Source: Nitrobacteraceae bacterium AZCC 2146
GTDB taxonomy: Bacteria > Pseudomonadota > Alphaproteobacteria > Rhizobiales > Xanthobacteraceae
Reading direction: 5' to 3'
Assembly (NCBI GenBank): GCA_036924855.1
Contig: JBAGRP010000001.1
Coordinates: 4,588,001 to 4,652,000 of the forward strand
Length of the DNA stretch: 64,000 bases
Position 1 is the first letter of the stretch, and each line of letters opens with the position of its first letter. Below are positions 1 through 13,984 of the stretch, one piece after another. Made by a program: the position numbers and the translations under genes. The notes under the pieces are model-generated. The model saw only the letters and a list, made by a program, of their open reading frames with translations, had not been told where the DNA came from and made no database searches.

Positions 1-172
1 GGGCAAAACGTTCCTGTCACGCAGCCAGACACTGGTCCGATACCGGATGGCTGACGACGCCGGCAACGCAAGCGCCAAAGCTTCGCTGACACAAGTTTCG
101 CCGGCAACGGCATCGCTAACCAAGAATTCGCTTGAAGAGACTGTGCGGACGCGCACAACGCAACAAGATTAG
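1..172 (+). CDS. 3' end of a YlxR/DUF448-type RNA-binding protein (partial)
   Basis: An open frame runs in from the left edge and stops with TAG ten bases before infB. The visible tail (about 56 residues, starting GKTFLSRSQTL) is rich in Ala, Thr and Ser and has no motif I can name. The assignment rests on position: in alphaproteobacteria the gene between nusA and infB is usually the small YlxR-like protein (DUF448, sometimes joined to an L7Ae-like domain). Function is therefore inferred from synteny only. The conserved N-terminal part lies outside the window. Confidence 0.5.
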   Translation, partial: GKTFLSRSQTLVRYRMADDAGNASAKASLTQVSPATASLTKNSLEETVRTRTTQQD

Positions 173-181
173 GACTGCTGA

Positions 182-2899
<2,718 letters not shown>

Positions 2900-3071
2900 G
2901 TCCAGATCTCGCTGTAAGTCCAAGTCTTACAGCGCGTTCTGTCTGCCTCATGGCGTGAGCCGGCTGCGTTTTGCAGCCGCCTCACAGTGAGACCAAATTT
3001 TTTAGATCTTCATGGCGGGAGCGCAGTCTTTGACGGCGCGTCCCGTCCATGAGGCCATTGGGAAATCAACG

Positions 3072-3485
3072 ATGCCCAAGCATCACCAGAAAACCTCGGC
3101 GCCTGGCGGCTCGCAGCGCCAGTTGCGGGTCGGCGAAATCATGCGTCACGCCATCGCAGACATTCTCTCGCAGGGTGGCGTGCATGATCCCGTGCTCGAA
3201 ACCAATCTGATCACGGTGCCCGAAGTGCGGATGTCGCCGGATCTCAAACTCGCCACCGTCTATGTGATGCCGCTCGGCGGCCGCAACACCGAACTCGTTC
3301 TCGCCGCACTCGCAGCCAACAAGACCTTCCTGCGCAGCGAAGCGGCGCGCCGCGTTAATCTAAAATTCGCACCTGACCTTCGCTTCCGCATCGACGAGCG
3401 ATTCGACGAAGCGGAACGTATCGAGAAATTACTGAGAACACCCGCGGTGCAGCGCGACCTCAAACCCAATCCGGACGAAAACTGA
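3072..3485 (+). CDS. rbfA: Ribosome-binding factor A
   Basis: RbfA is a KH-like cold-shock protein that matures the 5' end of 16S rRNA in the 30S subunit. I chose the ATG at 3072 ([13 protein letters not shown], 137 residues) because this matches the usual rhizobial N-terminus. An in-frame start at 3012 would add 20 residues without family character. The family core is visible: [20 protein letters not shown] near the start, then [19 protein letters not shown] and the C-terminal [17 protein letters not shown]. The stop overlaps the truB start by one base (TGATG), which implies translational coupling. Confidence 0.96.
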   Translation: MPKHHQKTSAPGGSQRQLRVGEIMRHAIADILSQGGVHDPVLETNLITVPEVRMSPDLKLATVYVMPLGGRNTELVLAALAANKTFLRSEAARRVNLKFAPDLRFRIDERFDEAERIEKLLRTPAVQRDLKPNPDEN

Positions 3486-4651
3486 TGACTGTGACCACCG
3501 CCAACAGCGTGATCGATTCGCCAAACGATGAATCGAACCGCGCGGATGAAAATAAATCTGCGCCGATCGCGCGAGACGAAAACATCGCCGATGTGTCGAA
3601 CGAAAATGCCGACGGCGTGCAGCTTGCGCCCGCGCAGCATCAACGCGACGACAATCGTTCGCGCGGCAACAAGCAGTCGCGGCAGCAGGGCCAGGTCCGG
3701 CGCGACAAGCGCGATGTCCATGGCTGGGTGGTGCTCGACAAGCCGATCGGCATGACCTCGACCCATGCGGTGGCTGTCGTGAAGCGGCTGTTCCAGGCCA
3801 AGCGCGCCGGCCACGCCGGTACCCTGGATCCATTGGCCTCAGGCGGGCTTCCGATTGCCATGGGCGAAGCCACCAAGACCGTCCCCTTCGTGATGGACGG
3901 CCGCAAGCGCTATCGCTTCACGGTGTGCTGGGGTGAGGAGCGTGATACCGACGACACCGAGGGCAAGGTCACCTTCTCCAGCGACATCCGCCCGACGGTG
4001 GAGCAGATCCTCGCGCTGTTGCCGCAATTTACCGGCAATATCGAGCAGACCCCGCCGCAATATTCCGCAATCAAGATCCAGGGCGAACGGGCCTATGACC
4101 TCGCCCGCGACGGCGAGATCGTGCCGCTGGTTCCCCGACCGGTCGTGATTCACGAATTAATCCTTACAGAACAAGAAGATGCCAACCATTCGGTGTTCGA
4201 GGCCGAATGCGGCAAGGGCACCTATGTGCGGGCGCTGGCCCGCGATATCGGCCGTTTGCTGGGCTGTTACGGCCATATCAGCGCGCTCAGGCGCACCCTG
4301 GTCGGCCCATTTGCCGAAGCCGACATGATTCCGCTGGAACAGTTGGAGGCTTTGTGCGATAGAGCCGCGTCTGGCGAGGGCAACCTCGCCGACGCGCTAC
4401 TGCCCGTTGAGACCGCGCTGGACGACATCCCGGCACTGGCCGTCACACGGGCAGATGCGGCAAGGCTCCATCGGGGCCAGGCCGTTTTGTTGCGCGGACG
4501 GGATGCGCCCAATTGTAGCGGCACAGTTTATGTCACGGTGGCAGGCCGGCTTCTGGCCCTCGCCGAAATTGGCAATGGCGAACTCATCCCCAAGCGCGTG
4601 TTCAACCTGACCGGACTGACCGCCAGTTCGGCTCGCAAAGAAAGTGTTTGA
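3485..4651 (+). CDS. truB: tRNA pseudouridine(55) synthase TruB
   Basis: TruB makes pseudouridine 55 in the T-loop of tRNAs. The product has 388 residues. The first 75-80 are a hydrophilic, Asn/Asp/Arg-rich extension that looks disordered. The catalytic domain then begins with [20 protein letters not shown]. The catalytic aspartate is D115 in the motif [29 protein letters not shown] is the second conserved block, and a PUA-like C-terminal region follows. The start is coupled to the rbfA stop (TGATG). rpsO starts two bases after the truB stop. Confidence 0.97.
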   Translation: MTVTTANSVIDSPNDESNRADENKSAPIARDENIADVSNENADGVQLAPAQHQRDDNRSRGNKQSRQQGQVRRDKRDVHGWVVLDKPIGMTSTHAVAVVKRLFQAKRAGHAGTLDPLASGGLPIAMGEATKTVPFVMDGRKRYRFTVCWGEERDTDDTEGKVTFSSDIRPTVEQILALLPQFTGNIEQTPPQYSAIKIQGERAYDLARDGEIVPLVPRPVVIHELILTEQEDANHSVFEAECGKGTYVRALARDIGRLLGCYGHISALRRTLVGPFAEADMIPLEQLEALCDRAASGEGNLADALLPVETALDDIPALAVTRADAARLHRGQAVLLRGRDAPNCSGTVYVTVAGRLLALAEIGNGELIPKRVFNLTGLTASSARKESV

Positions 4652-4653
4652 CG

Positions 4654-4923
4654 ATGTCGATTACCGCAGAACGCAAAGCGGAAGTCATCAAGACCAATGC
4701 CAACAAGGCCGGCGATACCGGTTCGCCGGAAGTCCAGGTTGCGATCCTCTCGGAACGCATTGCCAACCTCACCGGCCACTTCAAGACCCACGTCAAGGAT
4801 AACCATTCCCGCCGTGGCCTTCTGAAGCTCGTCTCCACGCGTCGTTCGCTGCTTGATTACATCAAGCGCAAGGACGAGGCGCGCTACAAGGCGCTGCTCG
4901 AGAAGCACAACATTCGTCGCTAA
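4654..4923 (+). CDS. rpsO: 30S ribosomal protein S15
   Basis: S15 binds the central domain of 16S rRNA early in 30S assembly. The product has 89 residues, the standard length, starting [16 protein letters not shown]. The core [14 protein letters not shown] and the C-terminal [18 protein letters not shown] are typical. I chose the ATG at 4654 because it gives the canonical N-terminus; an in-frame TTG six bases upstream lies inside the truB stop region. A strong rho-independent terminator follows at once, separating it from pnp. Confidence 0.98.
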   Translation: MSITAERKAEVIKTNANKAGDTGSPEVQVAILSERIANLTGHFKTHVKDNHSRRGLLKLVSTRRSLLDYIKRKDEARYKALLEKHNIRR

Positions 4924-5232
4924 GCAGATCGCGCGCGCAATTTTTTGCGCGCGTTTTTGCATCAATTGTAGTGCGGGCCAGAGTGGGCCGCACGATAACG
5001 TCCAGCAGCACTCCGGCGACTGGACGATGACGGGCAAGGTGCTCGTCGCGCGGCAAGGTCTATTGAGACCCCCGCGACCATCGGAAGGATGGACGCCATT
5101 CAGAATGCAAGAGCCATGGCAGGATCGCCGGACGCTGATTTCGCGATATCGCGGACAGCTTCTTGCCGTCTTGCGCATGGCTTTTGTGTTTTCGGCGTCA
5201 CGTCGTCCGTGAACCCATGAAAGAAAACCACA
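4924..5232 (+). other. rpsO-pnp intergenic region and pnp leader
   Basis: This 309-bp gap holds the rpsO terminator at its left end, then about 270 bases that I cannot assign to a protein. Short open frames here lack family character. Several small dyads occur, for example GCGATATCGC near 5143. pnp mRNAs commonly have structured 5' leaders through which PNPase controls its own synthesis, so this is the likely leader. That role is inferred, not seen. Confidence 0.4.
4932..4958 (+). terminator. Rho-independent terminator after rpsO
   Basis: A perfect 9-bp GC-rich stem (CGCGCGCAA pairing with TTGCGCGCG), a TTTT loop and five T residues directly after it. It lies nine bases after the rpsO stop and should end, or attenuate, the infB-rpsO transcript before pnp. 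Confidence 0.85.
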
Positions 5233-7395
5233 ATGTTTAATGTTCACGCAGTCGAAATCGATTGGGGTGGCCGTCCCCTCCGTCTGGAAACCGGCAAGAT
5301 CGCCCGCCAGGCCGACGGCGCCGTCATCGCCACCTACGGCGAAACCGTTGTCATCGCCACTGTCGTCGCCGCCAAGACCGCCAAGGACGGCATCGACTTC
5401 CTGCCGCTGACGGTCGACTACATCGAGAAGACCTACGCCGCCGGTCGCATCCCGGGCGGTTACTTCAAGCGCGAGGGTCGTCCGACCGAGAAGGAGACCC
5501 TGGTCTCCCGCCTGATCGATCGTCCGATCCGTCCGCTGTTCGTCGATGGCTGGCGCAACGAAACCCAGATCGTCGTCACCGTGCTGTCGCACGACATGGA
5601 GAACGATCCGGACATTCTCGCGCTGGTCGCCACCTCCGCAGCGCTGACCATCTCCGGCGCGCCGTTCCAGGGCCCGATCGGTGCAGCCCGCGTCGGCTTC
5701 ATCAATGACGAATACGTTCTCAACCCGACCCTCGACGAGATGGCCGACACCCAGCTCGACCTGGTCGTCGCCGGCACAGCCGACGCCGTGCTGATGGTGG
5801 AATCGGAAGCCAAGGAGCTGAACGAAGACATCATGCTCGGCGCCGTGATGTTCGGTCACCGCCATTTCCAGCCGGTCATCAAGGCGATCATCGAACTCGC
5901 CGAGAAGGCCGCCAAGGAGCCGCGCGAAGTCAAGACCATTGACGACAGCGCGCTCGAGAAGGAAATGCTCGGCCTGGTCGAGACCGAGCTGCGCTCGGCC
6001 TATGCGATCCCGGTCAAGCAGGACCGCTACGCTGCCGTCGGCGCCGTCAAGGTGAAGGCGATGGCGCACTACTTCCCGGAAGGCCAAACTTCCGAAAAAT
6101 TGGAGCCGAAATACGACAAGCTCCGCATCGCCGGCGTGTTCAAGGAGCTCGAATCCAAGATCGTGCGCTGGAACATCCTCGACACCAAGAAGCGCATCGA
6201 CGGCCGCGATCTGACGACGGTTCGTCCGATCGTCGCCGAAGTCGGCATCCTGCCCCGCGCACATGGTTCGGCGCTGTTCACCCGCGGCGAAACCCAGGCG
6301 ATGGTGGTCACCACGCTCGGCACCGGCGAAGACGAGCAGTACATCGACTCGCTGTCGGGAACCTACAAAGAGACGTTCCTGCTGCACTACAACTTCCCTC
6401 CCTACTCGGTCGGTGAAACCGGTCGTATGGGCGGCACCAAGCGTCGCGAAATCGGCCACGGCAAGCTCGCCTGGCGCGCGATCCATCCGGTTCTCCCGGG
6501 CCATCACGAATTCCCGTACACGGTTCGTGTTGTTTCCGAGATCACCGAATCGAACGGCTCGTCCTCGATGGCTTCGGTCTGCGGCGCCTCTCTCGCGCTG
6601 ATGGATGCCGGCGTTCCCCTGAAGCGGCCGACGGCGGGTATCGCCATGGGCCTCATTCTCGAAGGTTCGCGCTACGCGGTGCTGTCCGACATCCTCGGCG
6701 ACGAGGATCATCTCGGCGACATGGACTTCAAGGTCGCCGGCACCGACACCGGCATCACCTCGCTGCAGATGGACATCAAGATCGCAGGGATCACCGAGGA
6801 GATCATGAAGGTCGCCCTCGGCCAGGCCAAGGACGGACGCATTCACATTCTCGGTGAGATGTCGAAGGCGCTGAACAACGCCCGTGCCGAACTCGGCGAA
6901 TACGCGCCGCGCATCGAGACGTTCAAGATCCCCACCGACAAGATCCGTGAAGTGATCGGCACCGGCGGCAAGGTGATCCGCGAGATCGTCGAAAAGACCG
7001 GCGCCAAGGTCAACATCGACGACGACGGCACCGTCAAGGTGGCGTCCAGCGATGGCGAGTCGATCAAGGCCGCGATCAAGTGGATCAAGTCGATCGCGTC
7101 TGATCCCGAACTCAACGCGATCTATGACGGCACCGTCGTCAAGGTCATGGAGTTCGGTGCGTTCGTGAACTTCTTCGGCGCCAAGGACGGCCTGGTTCAC
7201 ATCAGCCAGCTCGCCTCCGGCCGCGTGCAGAAGACCTCCGACGTCGTCAAGGAAGGCGACAAGGTCAAGGTCAAGCTGCTCGGCTTCGACGATCGCGGCA
7301 AGACGCGCCTGTCGATGAAGGTGGTCGATCAGGAAACTGGCGAAGACTTGGAAGCCAAGCAGAAGGCCGCCGAGGGCGCGACCGCCGCGGAGTAA
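5233..7395 (+). CDS. pnp: Polyribonucleotide nucleotidyltransferase (PNPase)
   Basis: PNPase is the 3'-5' phosphorolytic exoribonuclease of the RNA degradosome. The product has 720 residues in the usual order. First comes an RNase PH domain (from [20 protein letters not shown]) with its FFRREG-like segment ([12 protein letters not shown]), then an all-helical linker. The second RNase PH domain follows (RTRGETQ-like [15 protein letters not shown], and the catalytic region [19 protein letters not shown]). Then come a KH domain ([20 protein letters not shown]) and an S1 domain ([15 protein letters not shown]). A terminator follows the stop. Expression is probably controlled through the leader. 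Confidence 0.98.
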   Translation: MFNVHAVEIDWGGRPLRLETGKIARQADGAVIATYGETVVIATVVAAKTAKDGIDFLPLTVDYIEKTYAAGRIPGGYFKREGRPTEKETLVSRLIDRPIRPLFVDGWRNETQIVVTVLSHDMENDPDILALVATSAALTISGAPFQGPIGAARVGFINDEYVLNPTLDEMADTQLDLVVAGTADAVLMVESEAKELNEDIMLGAVMFGHRHFQPVIKAIIELAEKAAKEPREVKTIDDSALEKEMLGLVETELRSAYAIPVKQDRYAAVGAVKVKAMAHYFPEGQTSEKLEPKYDKLRIAGVFKELESKIVRWNILDTKKRIDGRDLTTVRPIVAEVGILPRAHGSALFTRGETQAMVVTTLGTGEDEQYIDSLSGTYKETFLLHYNFPPYSVGETGRMGGTKRREIGHGKLAWRAIHPVLPGHHEFPYTVRVVSEITESNGSSSMASVCGASLALMDAGVPLKRPTAGIAMGLILEGSRYAVLSDILGDEDHLGDMDFKVAGTDTGITSLQMDIKIAGITEEIMKVALGQAKDGRIHILGEMSKALNNARAELGEYAPRIETFKIPTDKIREVIGTGGKVIREIVEKTGAKVNIDDDGTVKVASSDGESIKAAIKWIKSIASDPELNAIYDGTVVKVMEFGAFVNFFGAKDGLVHISQLASGRVQKTSDVVKEGDKVKVKLLGFDDRGKTRLSMKVVDQETGEDLEAKQKAAEGATAAE

Positions 7396-7418
7396 ACTTC
7401 GGGCACAACTAGTTGTGA

Positions 7419-7447
7419 AAAGGGCGGCCGAAAGGTCGCCCTTTTTG
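7419..7447 (+). terminator. Rho-independent terminator after pnp
   Basis: Stem AAAGGGCG pairing with CGCCCTTT around a loop that can pair further, running into a T-rich tail (TTTTTGTTT). It lies about 25 bases after the pnp stop. Confidence 0.85.
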
Positions 7448-7484
7448 TTTATTATTATAGGTGTTGTACGGCGACGCCTCGATA

Positions 7485-7680
7485 TCCCTTCCCCAAGTGC
7501 AGCGAAGCTGCACGCAGTGGGGAGGGTCGGACGAACGACGGCGATGCGTAGCAGCGCCGGAAGTGGAGGCCGGGGTGGGGTCTTTCCACGCGCACCGTCA
7601 CCTGTAGCATCCCCACCCGTCTGGCCTGACGGCCAGCCACCCTCCCCACTGCGCGTGGCTTCGCCACGCTGGGGGGAGGG
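7485..7680. repeat. Intergenic palindromic repeat, copy A
   Basis: Bounded by CCCTTCCCC and GGGGGGAGGG arms, with internal hairpins (GTGCAGC/GCTGCAC and CGTGGCTTCGCCACG). It shares several blocks with copy B at 20609-20764: AGGGTCGG, CGATGCG, then GGAAGTGGAGGCCGGGGTGG, and the closing CCACCCTCCCC arm. This looks like a REP/BIME-like or MITE-derived family. It carries no gene. Confidence 0.75.
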
Positions 7681-7847
7681 ATAGGAAGCGTCGCGCTTGG
7701 CGAGACGGAACATCACCTCATGTGATGCGTCTCTCCGATACGTGATGTGCTATGCCCCGCTGCGTCACAATGCCCGCATATGAAACGGGCAGACATTGCG
7801 TTGCGTAACTGCCTAATGCGCCCGTCCATACTTAACGGAGAGAATCC

Positions 7848-8582
7848 ATGTCATCGATGTCCCGACGCCATCTCATGCTCGCTGCGACCGGCATCGCTGC
7901 GGCCGTCGCTCCGCGTTTTGCCTTTGCTCAGGCGGCTGCGCCCGCTCCCGGCAATGCGCCGTTCATCCTGCCGCCGCTGACCTATCCGATCGCTGCGTTT
8001 GAGCCGCATATCGACGCCAAGACCATGGAGATCCATCACGACCGACATCACCAGGCCTACGTCACCAACCTCAACACCTTTGCAAAAGACAATCCGCAGA
8101 TCGCCGCGAGCCCGATCGTCGATGTGCTCGGCAAGCTCGGCGATGTGCCGGAAGCGATCCGCACCGGCGTGCGTAACAACATGGGCGGCCACGCCAACCA
8201 CACCATGTTCTGGCAGATCATGGGCCCGAACGGCGGCAAGCCGGAAGGCGAGGTGCTTGCCGCGATCGACCGCGATCTCGGCGGCATGGAGAAATTCCAG
8301 ACCGACTTCAACGCCGCCGGCGGCCGCCAGTTCGGCTCCGGCTGGGTGTTCGTCATCGTCGACAAATCCGGCAAGCTGTCGATCGAGACCCGCCCGAACC
8401 AGGACAACCCGATCATGGACGGCAAGCGCGCGCTGATGGGCAACGACGTCTGGGAGCACGCCTATTATCTGACCTACCAGAACCGCCGCCCGGACTATCT
8501 CAAGGCGTGGTGGAATACGGTGAACTGGAAGGTGATCGGCGAGCGCTACGCCGCTGCGAAGGCGGGCACGCTGGGAGTTTAA
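7848..8582 (+). CDS. sodA: Exported superoxide dismutase, Mn-type by active-site residues
   Basis: Converts superoxide to oxygen and peroxide. The product has 244 residues. The N-terminus (MSRRHLMLAATGIAAAVAP, then FAFAQAA) looks like a twin-arginine signal, so the enzyme is probably periplasmic. The metal ligands are H63 (MEIHHDRHH), H118 (GGHANHTMFW), D200 and H204 (DVWEHAYY). Two family rules point to manganese: Gly at 114 (GGHANH) and Gln at 185 (RPNQDNP), the positions of G77 and Q146 in E. coli MnSOD. A strong ribosome site (GGAGAG) precedes the ATG at 7848; MSRR at 7857 is an alternative start. Cambialistic metal use is possible. Confidence 0.93.
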   Translation: MSSMSRRHLMLAATGIAAAVAPRFAFAQAAAPAPGNAPFILPPLTYPIAAFEPHIDAKTMEIHHDRHHQAYVTNLNTFAKDNPQIAASPIVDVLGKLGDVPEAIRTGVRNNMGGHANHTMFWQIMGPNGGKPEGEVLAAIDRDLGGMEKFQTDFNAAGGRQFGSGWVFVIVDKSGKLSIETRPNQDNPIMDGKRALMGNDVWEHAYYLTYQNRRPDYLKAWWNTVNWKVIGERYAAAKAGTLGV

Positions 8583-8588
8583 GTATTT

Positions 8589-8624
8589 CGTAGCCCGGAT
8601 GGAGCAAAGCGCATCCGGGCTACG
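8589..8624. terminator. Perfect inverted repeat between convergent sod and oxyR
   Basis: Arms CGTAGCCCGGATG and CATCCGGGCTACG (13 bp, perfect) around a 10-base loop, placed between the 3' ends of two convergent genes. It has no T-run, so it may be a REP-like repeat acting as a bidirectional terminator or as a 3' end stabiliser. Confidence 0.6.
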
Positions 8625-9525
8625 AACTTTCCACACATCCCTTCACCACATCGCCCAGCGCAGCAAAATCCGCCTTGCGCGGCGAGGTCTTGCGGAACGC
8701 CAGTCCGATGCTGCGGCCGGGCTGCGGGTTTTCCAGCCGCAGGAACTTCACGCGCTCGTCGCGCTGCTCCACATCCGCGGCGATCTGCGGGATCAGCGTG
8801 ACACCGTAGCCGCTGGCGACCATCTGCATCACCGTGGAGAGGCTGGAGGCTGCGAAGGCCATGCCGTTGGCGCCGACATTGCCGCCGCGCGCCGTGGCGC
8901 AGAATGCCAGCGCCTGGTCACGCAGACAGTGGCCGTCTTCGAGCAGGATCAGCCGGCTCTGATCGATGTCGCGGGCCTTCACCCGCGTCTCCACCGCGCG
9001 CGGATCATTCACCGGCACCGCCAGCAGGAACAGGTCGTCGAACAGTTTCAGCGTATCGATCTCGGGCTCGCCGAGCGGCAGCGCCAGCATCGCGGCATCG
9101 AGCGCGCCGCTCTTGATGTCATCGACCAGTTGCTTGGTCTGCGTCTCGCGCAACTCCAGCCGCAGTTCCGGAAACTGTTTCTGCAGCACCGGCAGGATGC
9201 GTGGCAGCAGATACGGCGCCAATGAGGGAATCACCCCGAGCGTCAGCCGTCCGGTCAACAACCCGCCGCGGTGCCGGGCGAAGTCGACGAGATCGCGCGA
9301 CGCCGCCAGCACGTCCTCGCCGCGGCGGGCGATCTCGCGGCCGACATCGGTCAGCATCACGTCGCCGGGCCGGCGTTCCACCACCTTGACGCCCAGCGTG
9401 CGCTCGAGGTCGCGGATCTGCATCGAGAGCGCCGGCTGGGTGACGGCGCAGGCGTCCGCGGCGCGGCCAAAATGGCCATGCTTGGCCAACGCGGCGAGAT
9501 AACGGAGCTGTCGGAGCGTGATCAT
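8620..9525 (-). CDS. oxyR: LysR-family hydrogen-peroxide sensor OxyR
   Basis: OxyR activates peroxide-defence genes when a disulfide forms. The product has 301 residues. The N-terminal winged helix is clear (LRQLRYLAALAKHGHFGRAA, TQPALSMQIRDLE). The two redox cysteines are at 200 and 209 in EDGHCLRDQALAFC, matching C199 and C208 of E. coli OxyR. The gene is divergent from katG, its standard target, with 287 bp between them. A dyad at 9531-9547, six bases from its own start, may serve in autoregulation. The 3' end abuts the palindrome shared with sod. Confidence 0.95.
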   Translation of the reverse strand: MITLRQLRYLAALAKHGHFGRAADACAVTQPALSMQIRDLERTLGVKVVERRPGDVMLTDVGREIARRGEDVLAASRDLVDFARHRGGLLTGRLTLGVIPSLAPYLLPRILPVLQKQFPELRLELRETQTKQLVDDIKSGALDAAMLALPLGEPEIDTLKLFDDLFLLAVPVNDPRAVETRVKARDIDQSRLILLEDGHCLRDQALAFCATARGGNVGANGMAFAASSLSTVMQMVASGYGVTLIPQIAADVEQRDERVKFLRLENPQPGRSIGLAFRKTSPRKADFAALGDVVKGCVESS

Positions 9526-9530
9526 ACCTC

Positions 9531-11990
<2,460 letters not shown>

Positions 11991-12035
11991 TCTCTGCGAA
12001 ATAACTTTCCGCTAGTACCCGAATGCGTTGAAGAA

Positions 12036-12066
12036 GCCCTCGCGACACTGTCGCGGGGGCTTTTTC
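12036..12066 (+). terminator. Rho-independent terminator after katG
   Basis: Ten-bp stem (GCCCTCGCGA with TCGCGGGGGC, one G-U pair), loop CACTG, followed by TTTTTCTTT. It lies 46 bases after the katG stop. Confidence 0.88.
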
Positions 12067-12076
12067 TTTGTTGCCA

Positions 12077-12129
12077 AACTCGTGTCCCGGACGCGGTGCG
12101 GCACTGTTGTGCTGCGCCGCAGATCCGGG
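12077..12129. repeat. Palindromic intergenic repeat, left copy flanking gst
   Basis: About 53 bp, imperfectly palindromic (TCCCGGACGCGG ... CCGCAGATCCGGG). A 23-base block at 12077-12099 and a 13-base block at 12117-12129 recur as perfect inverted matches at 12953-12975 and 12922-12934, on the other side of the GST gene. Confidence 0.75.
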
Positions 12130-12200
12130 GCACCCACTCTTGCACCCTCCCCCGAATCTCCCCACAAATAGCCAATAATTCTCTCGAGGGAGCCTTCGCC

Positions 12201-12806
12201 ATGATGAAATTGTACTGGTCGCCGCGGTCGCGGTCGTTTTCGGCGCTGTGGCTGATGGAAGAGACCGGCGTAGCTTACGAGCGCGTGTTGACCGACATCA
12301 CCACCGGCGCGCAGAAGACGCTGGAATTTCTCACCGTCAATCCGATGGGCAAGGTGCCGGCGTTGCAAGACGGCGAGGCCACCATGGCGGAAGCCGCGGC
12401 GATCTGCGCCTATGTGGCGGAGCGCTATCCCGAAGCCGGGCTCGCGCCACCGCTGGGCGACGTGCACCGCGCCAAATACCTGTACTGGCTGTTCTTCGCG
12501 CCGAGCTGCATCGAGCCGGCGATGGCGCAGCTCGCCACCAAATTCGAGATCAGCTCGGTCGCGGCCGGATGGGGCGATGCGAAGCGGGTGTTCGACGTGC
12601 TCGAAGCCGCGCTGGAAGAAGGCCCATGGATTCTCGGCGAGAAGTTCTCCGCTGCCGACATCGCCATCGGCGCGGGACTGAATTTCGCAGTCCGCCAGTT
12701 CAAGATGGTGCCGTCGCGGCCATCGTTCGACCGCTATCTCGACCGCTGCGAGGCAAGGCCGGCGTTTCAACGCGCCATGGTGTTTGCGTCGGGAGAGAAG
12801 GTGTAG
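12201..12806 (+). CDS. Glutathione S-transferase family protein
   Basis: A soluble thiol transferase-fold protein of 201 residues. The N-terminal thioredoxin-like half starts MMKLYWSPRSRSFSALWLME, and contains NPMGKVPALQDGE (the cis-Pro/substrate loop) and ATMAEAAAICAYVAERYP. The C-terminal half is the all-helical GST domain with EGPWILGEKFSAADIAIGAG (the N-capping box). The substrate is unknown. I chose the ATG pair at 12201/12204 after the GAGGGAG ribosome site. A longer in-frame start at 12096 would read through a repeat. The gene is bracketed by inverted copies of one intergenic repeat and follows katG. A detoxification role is likely but inferred. Confidence 0.9.
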   Translation: MMKLYWSPRSRSFSALWLMEETGVAYERVLTDITTGAQKTLEFLTVNPMGKVPALQDGEATMAEAAAICAYVAERYPEAGLAPPLGDVHRAKYLYWLFFAPSCIEPAMAQLATKFEISSVAAGWGDAKRVFDVLEAALEEGPWILGEKFSAADIAIGAGLNFAVRQFKMVPSRPSFDRYLDRCEARPAFQRAMVFASGEKV

Positions 12807-12836
12807 CTCGGTAGCGCGCGCCTGATGTTCTGCGTT

Positions 12837-12892
12837 CCCCGGATGCTGCGCAACGCGCTGCATTTGCAGCGCGGTGCGCTGCTGATCCGGGG
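12837..12892. repeat. Long imperfect palindrome downstream of gst
   Basis: Outer arms CCCCGGAT / ATCCGGGG and a perfect inner hairpin GCGCTGC-ATTT-GCAGCGC (12855-12872). It probably acts as a REP-like element and may terminate the gst transcript. Confidence 0.6.
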
Positions 12893-12921
12893 TCGTCACG
12901 CACGCCGGCGCTTGTAGCGGT

Positions 12922-12975
12922 CCCGGATCTGCGGAGCAGCGTGAAGAACGCTGCACCGCGTCCGGGACACGAGTT
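12922..12975. repeat. Palindromic intergenic repeat, right copy flanking gst (inverted)
   Basis: Inverted counterpart of the copy at 12077-12129. Its right end lies five bases from the fabI stop codon, so it also sits at the 3' end of the fab operon. Confidence 0.75.
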
Positions 12976-12980
12976 GCGTG

Positions 12981-13784
12981 CTACTCCGCGTCGCCCTTCA
13001 GTTCATCCGGATGCGGCATCGCGATGATGTTGTAGCCGGAATCGACGAAGTGGACCTCGCCGGTGACGCCGCCGGACAGATCGGACAACAGATACAGCGC
13101 GGAGCCGCCGAGCTCGTCGAGCGTGACGCCGCGGCCGAGCGGCGAATGCTTCTGCATGAAGCCGAACATCGCGCGCGCATCGCCGATGCCGGAGCCGGCG
13201 AGCGTGCGCACCGGACCTGCGGAAATCGCGTTGACGCGAATGCCCTGACGGCCAAAGTCGGCAGCGAGGTAGCGGGTGGAGGCTTCGAGCGCGGCCTTGG
13301 CGACACCCATCACATTGTAGTTCGGCAACATGCGGGTGGACCCGCCGAAGGTCAGCGTGATGATCGACCCGCCGTCCGGCATCATCTCGGCGGCGCGCCT
13401 GGCGATCTCGGTGAAGGAGAAGCAGGAAATCACCATGGTGCGCGAGAAATTCGCGCGGGTGGTGTCGGCATAGCGCCCCTTCAACTCGTTCTTGTCGGAA
13501 AAACCGATGGCGTGAACGACAAAGTCGAGCTTGCCCCACTTCTCCTTCAACGTCGCGAACAGACCGTCGACGCTGGCGATGTCCTCGACGTCGCAGGGCA
13601 GCACCAGCTCCGCGCCGAGCGACTGCGCCAGCGGCTTGACGCGCTTGCCGAGCGCCTCGCCCTGATAGGTGAAGGCCAGTTCGGCGCCCTGCGCCGACAA
13701 CGTTTTGGCAATACCCCACGCGATCGAATGATCATTGGCGACGCCCATGATCAACCCGCGCTTGCCCTGCATCAATCCCTGCAT
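12981..13784 (-). CDS. fabI: Enoyl-[acyl-carrier-protein] reductase (NADH) FabI
   Basis: Catalyses the last reduction in each fatty-acid elongation cycle. The product has 267 residues with a Rossmann fold. The dinucleotide site is GLIMGVANDHSIAWGIAK. The active-site Y156 and K163 (PNYNVMGVAKAAL) hold the same numbers as in E. coli FabI. The upstream aromatic residue at 146 is Phe (TLTFGGS) where E. coli has Tyr. It is the last gene of a minus-strand fabA-fabB-fabI set, separated from fabB by a 200-bp gap that holds a repeat. Confidence 0.96.
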   Translation of the reverse strand: MQGLMQGKRGLIMGVANDHSIAWGIAKTLSAQGAELAFTYQGEALGKRVKPLAQSLGAELVLPCDVEDIASVDGLFATLKEKWGKLDFVVHAIGFSDKNELKGRYADTTRANFSRTMVISCFSFTEIARRAAEMMPDGGSIITLTFGGSTRMLPNYNVMGVAKAALEASTRYLAADFGRQGIRVNAISAGPVRTLAGSGIGDARAMFGFMQKHSPLGRGVTLDELGGSALYLLSDLSGGVTGEVHFVDSGYNIIAMPHPDELKGDAE

Positions 13785-13814
13785 CTTATCCCTGTCCGCG
13801 ATCTGCTCTGTAAG

Positions 13815-13973
13815 CCCCCTCGCCCCGCACTTGCGGGGAGAGGGTTGGGGTGAGGGGCTCTTCGACCCGAAAACGTTGTCGATGAGGTGGGCTCAGTGCC
13901 ACGCCCCTCACCCGGCTTTCATGCGCTACGCGCAAGAAGGCCGACCTCTCCCCGCGAAGGGCGGGGAGAGGTT
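13815..13973. repeat. Intergenic palindromic repeat, copy C (fabB-fabI gap)
   Basis: Two GC-rich hairpins frame the element (CCCCGCACTTGCGGGG near the left, CCTCTCCCCGCGAAGGGCGG near the right). Between them are CCCCTCACCCGGCTTTCATG-like spacer bases. It resembles copies A and B in layout but less in sequence. It sits inside the fab operon and could lower fabI expression or protect the upstream mRNA. Confidence 0.6.
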
Positions 13974-13984
13974 AGTGAAAAATC

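Larger units (their letters stand above)
7396..7847. other. pnp-sod intergenic region
   Basis: 452 bp with no convincing gene. Its contents are the pnp terminator, a palindromic intergenic repeat (7485-7680) and a 160-bp segment that must contain the sod promoter. An 89-codon open frame over the repeat (7415-7684) is rejected: it simply reads through the palindromes. Confidence 0.7.

Noticed and set aside
4853..5212. A 119-codon open frame over the end of rpsO and the pnp leader
   Set aside because: It overlaps rpsO out of frame and crosses the terminator hairpin, with no ribosome site and no family-like sequence.
7415..7684. An 89-codon open frame after pnp
   Set aside because: It starts in the pnp terminator and reads through the palindromic repeat. 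No ribosome site fits a real gene.
4528..7716. A 1062-codon open frame on the minus strand across rpsO and pnp
   Set aside because: Antisense to well-supported genes and to a terminator. It shows no protein family pattern.
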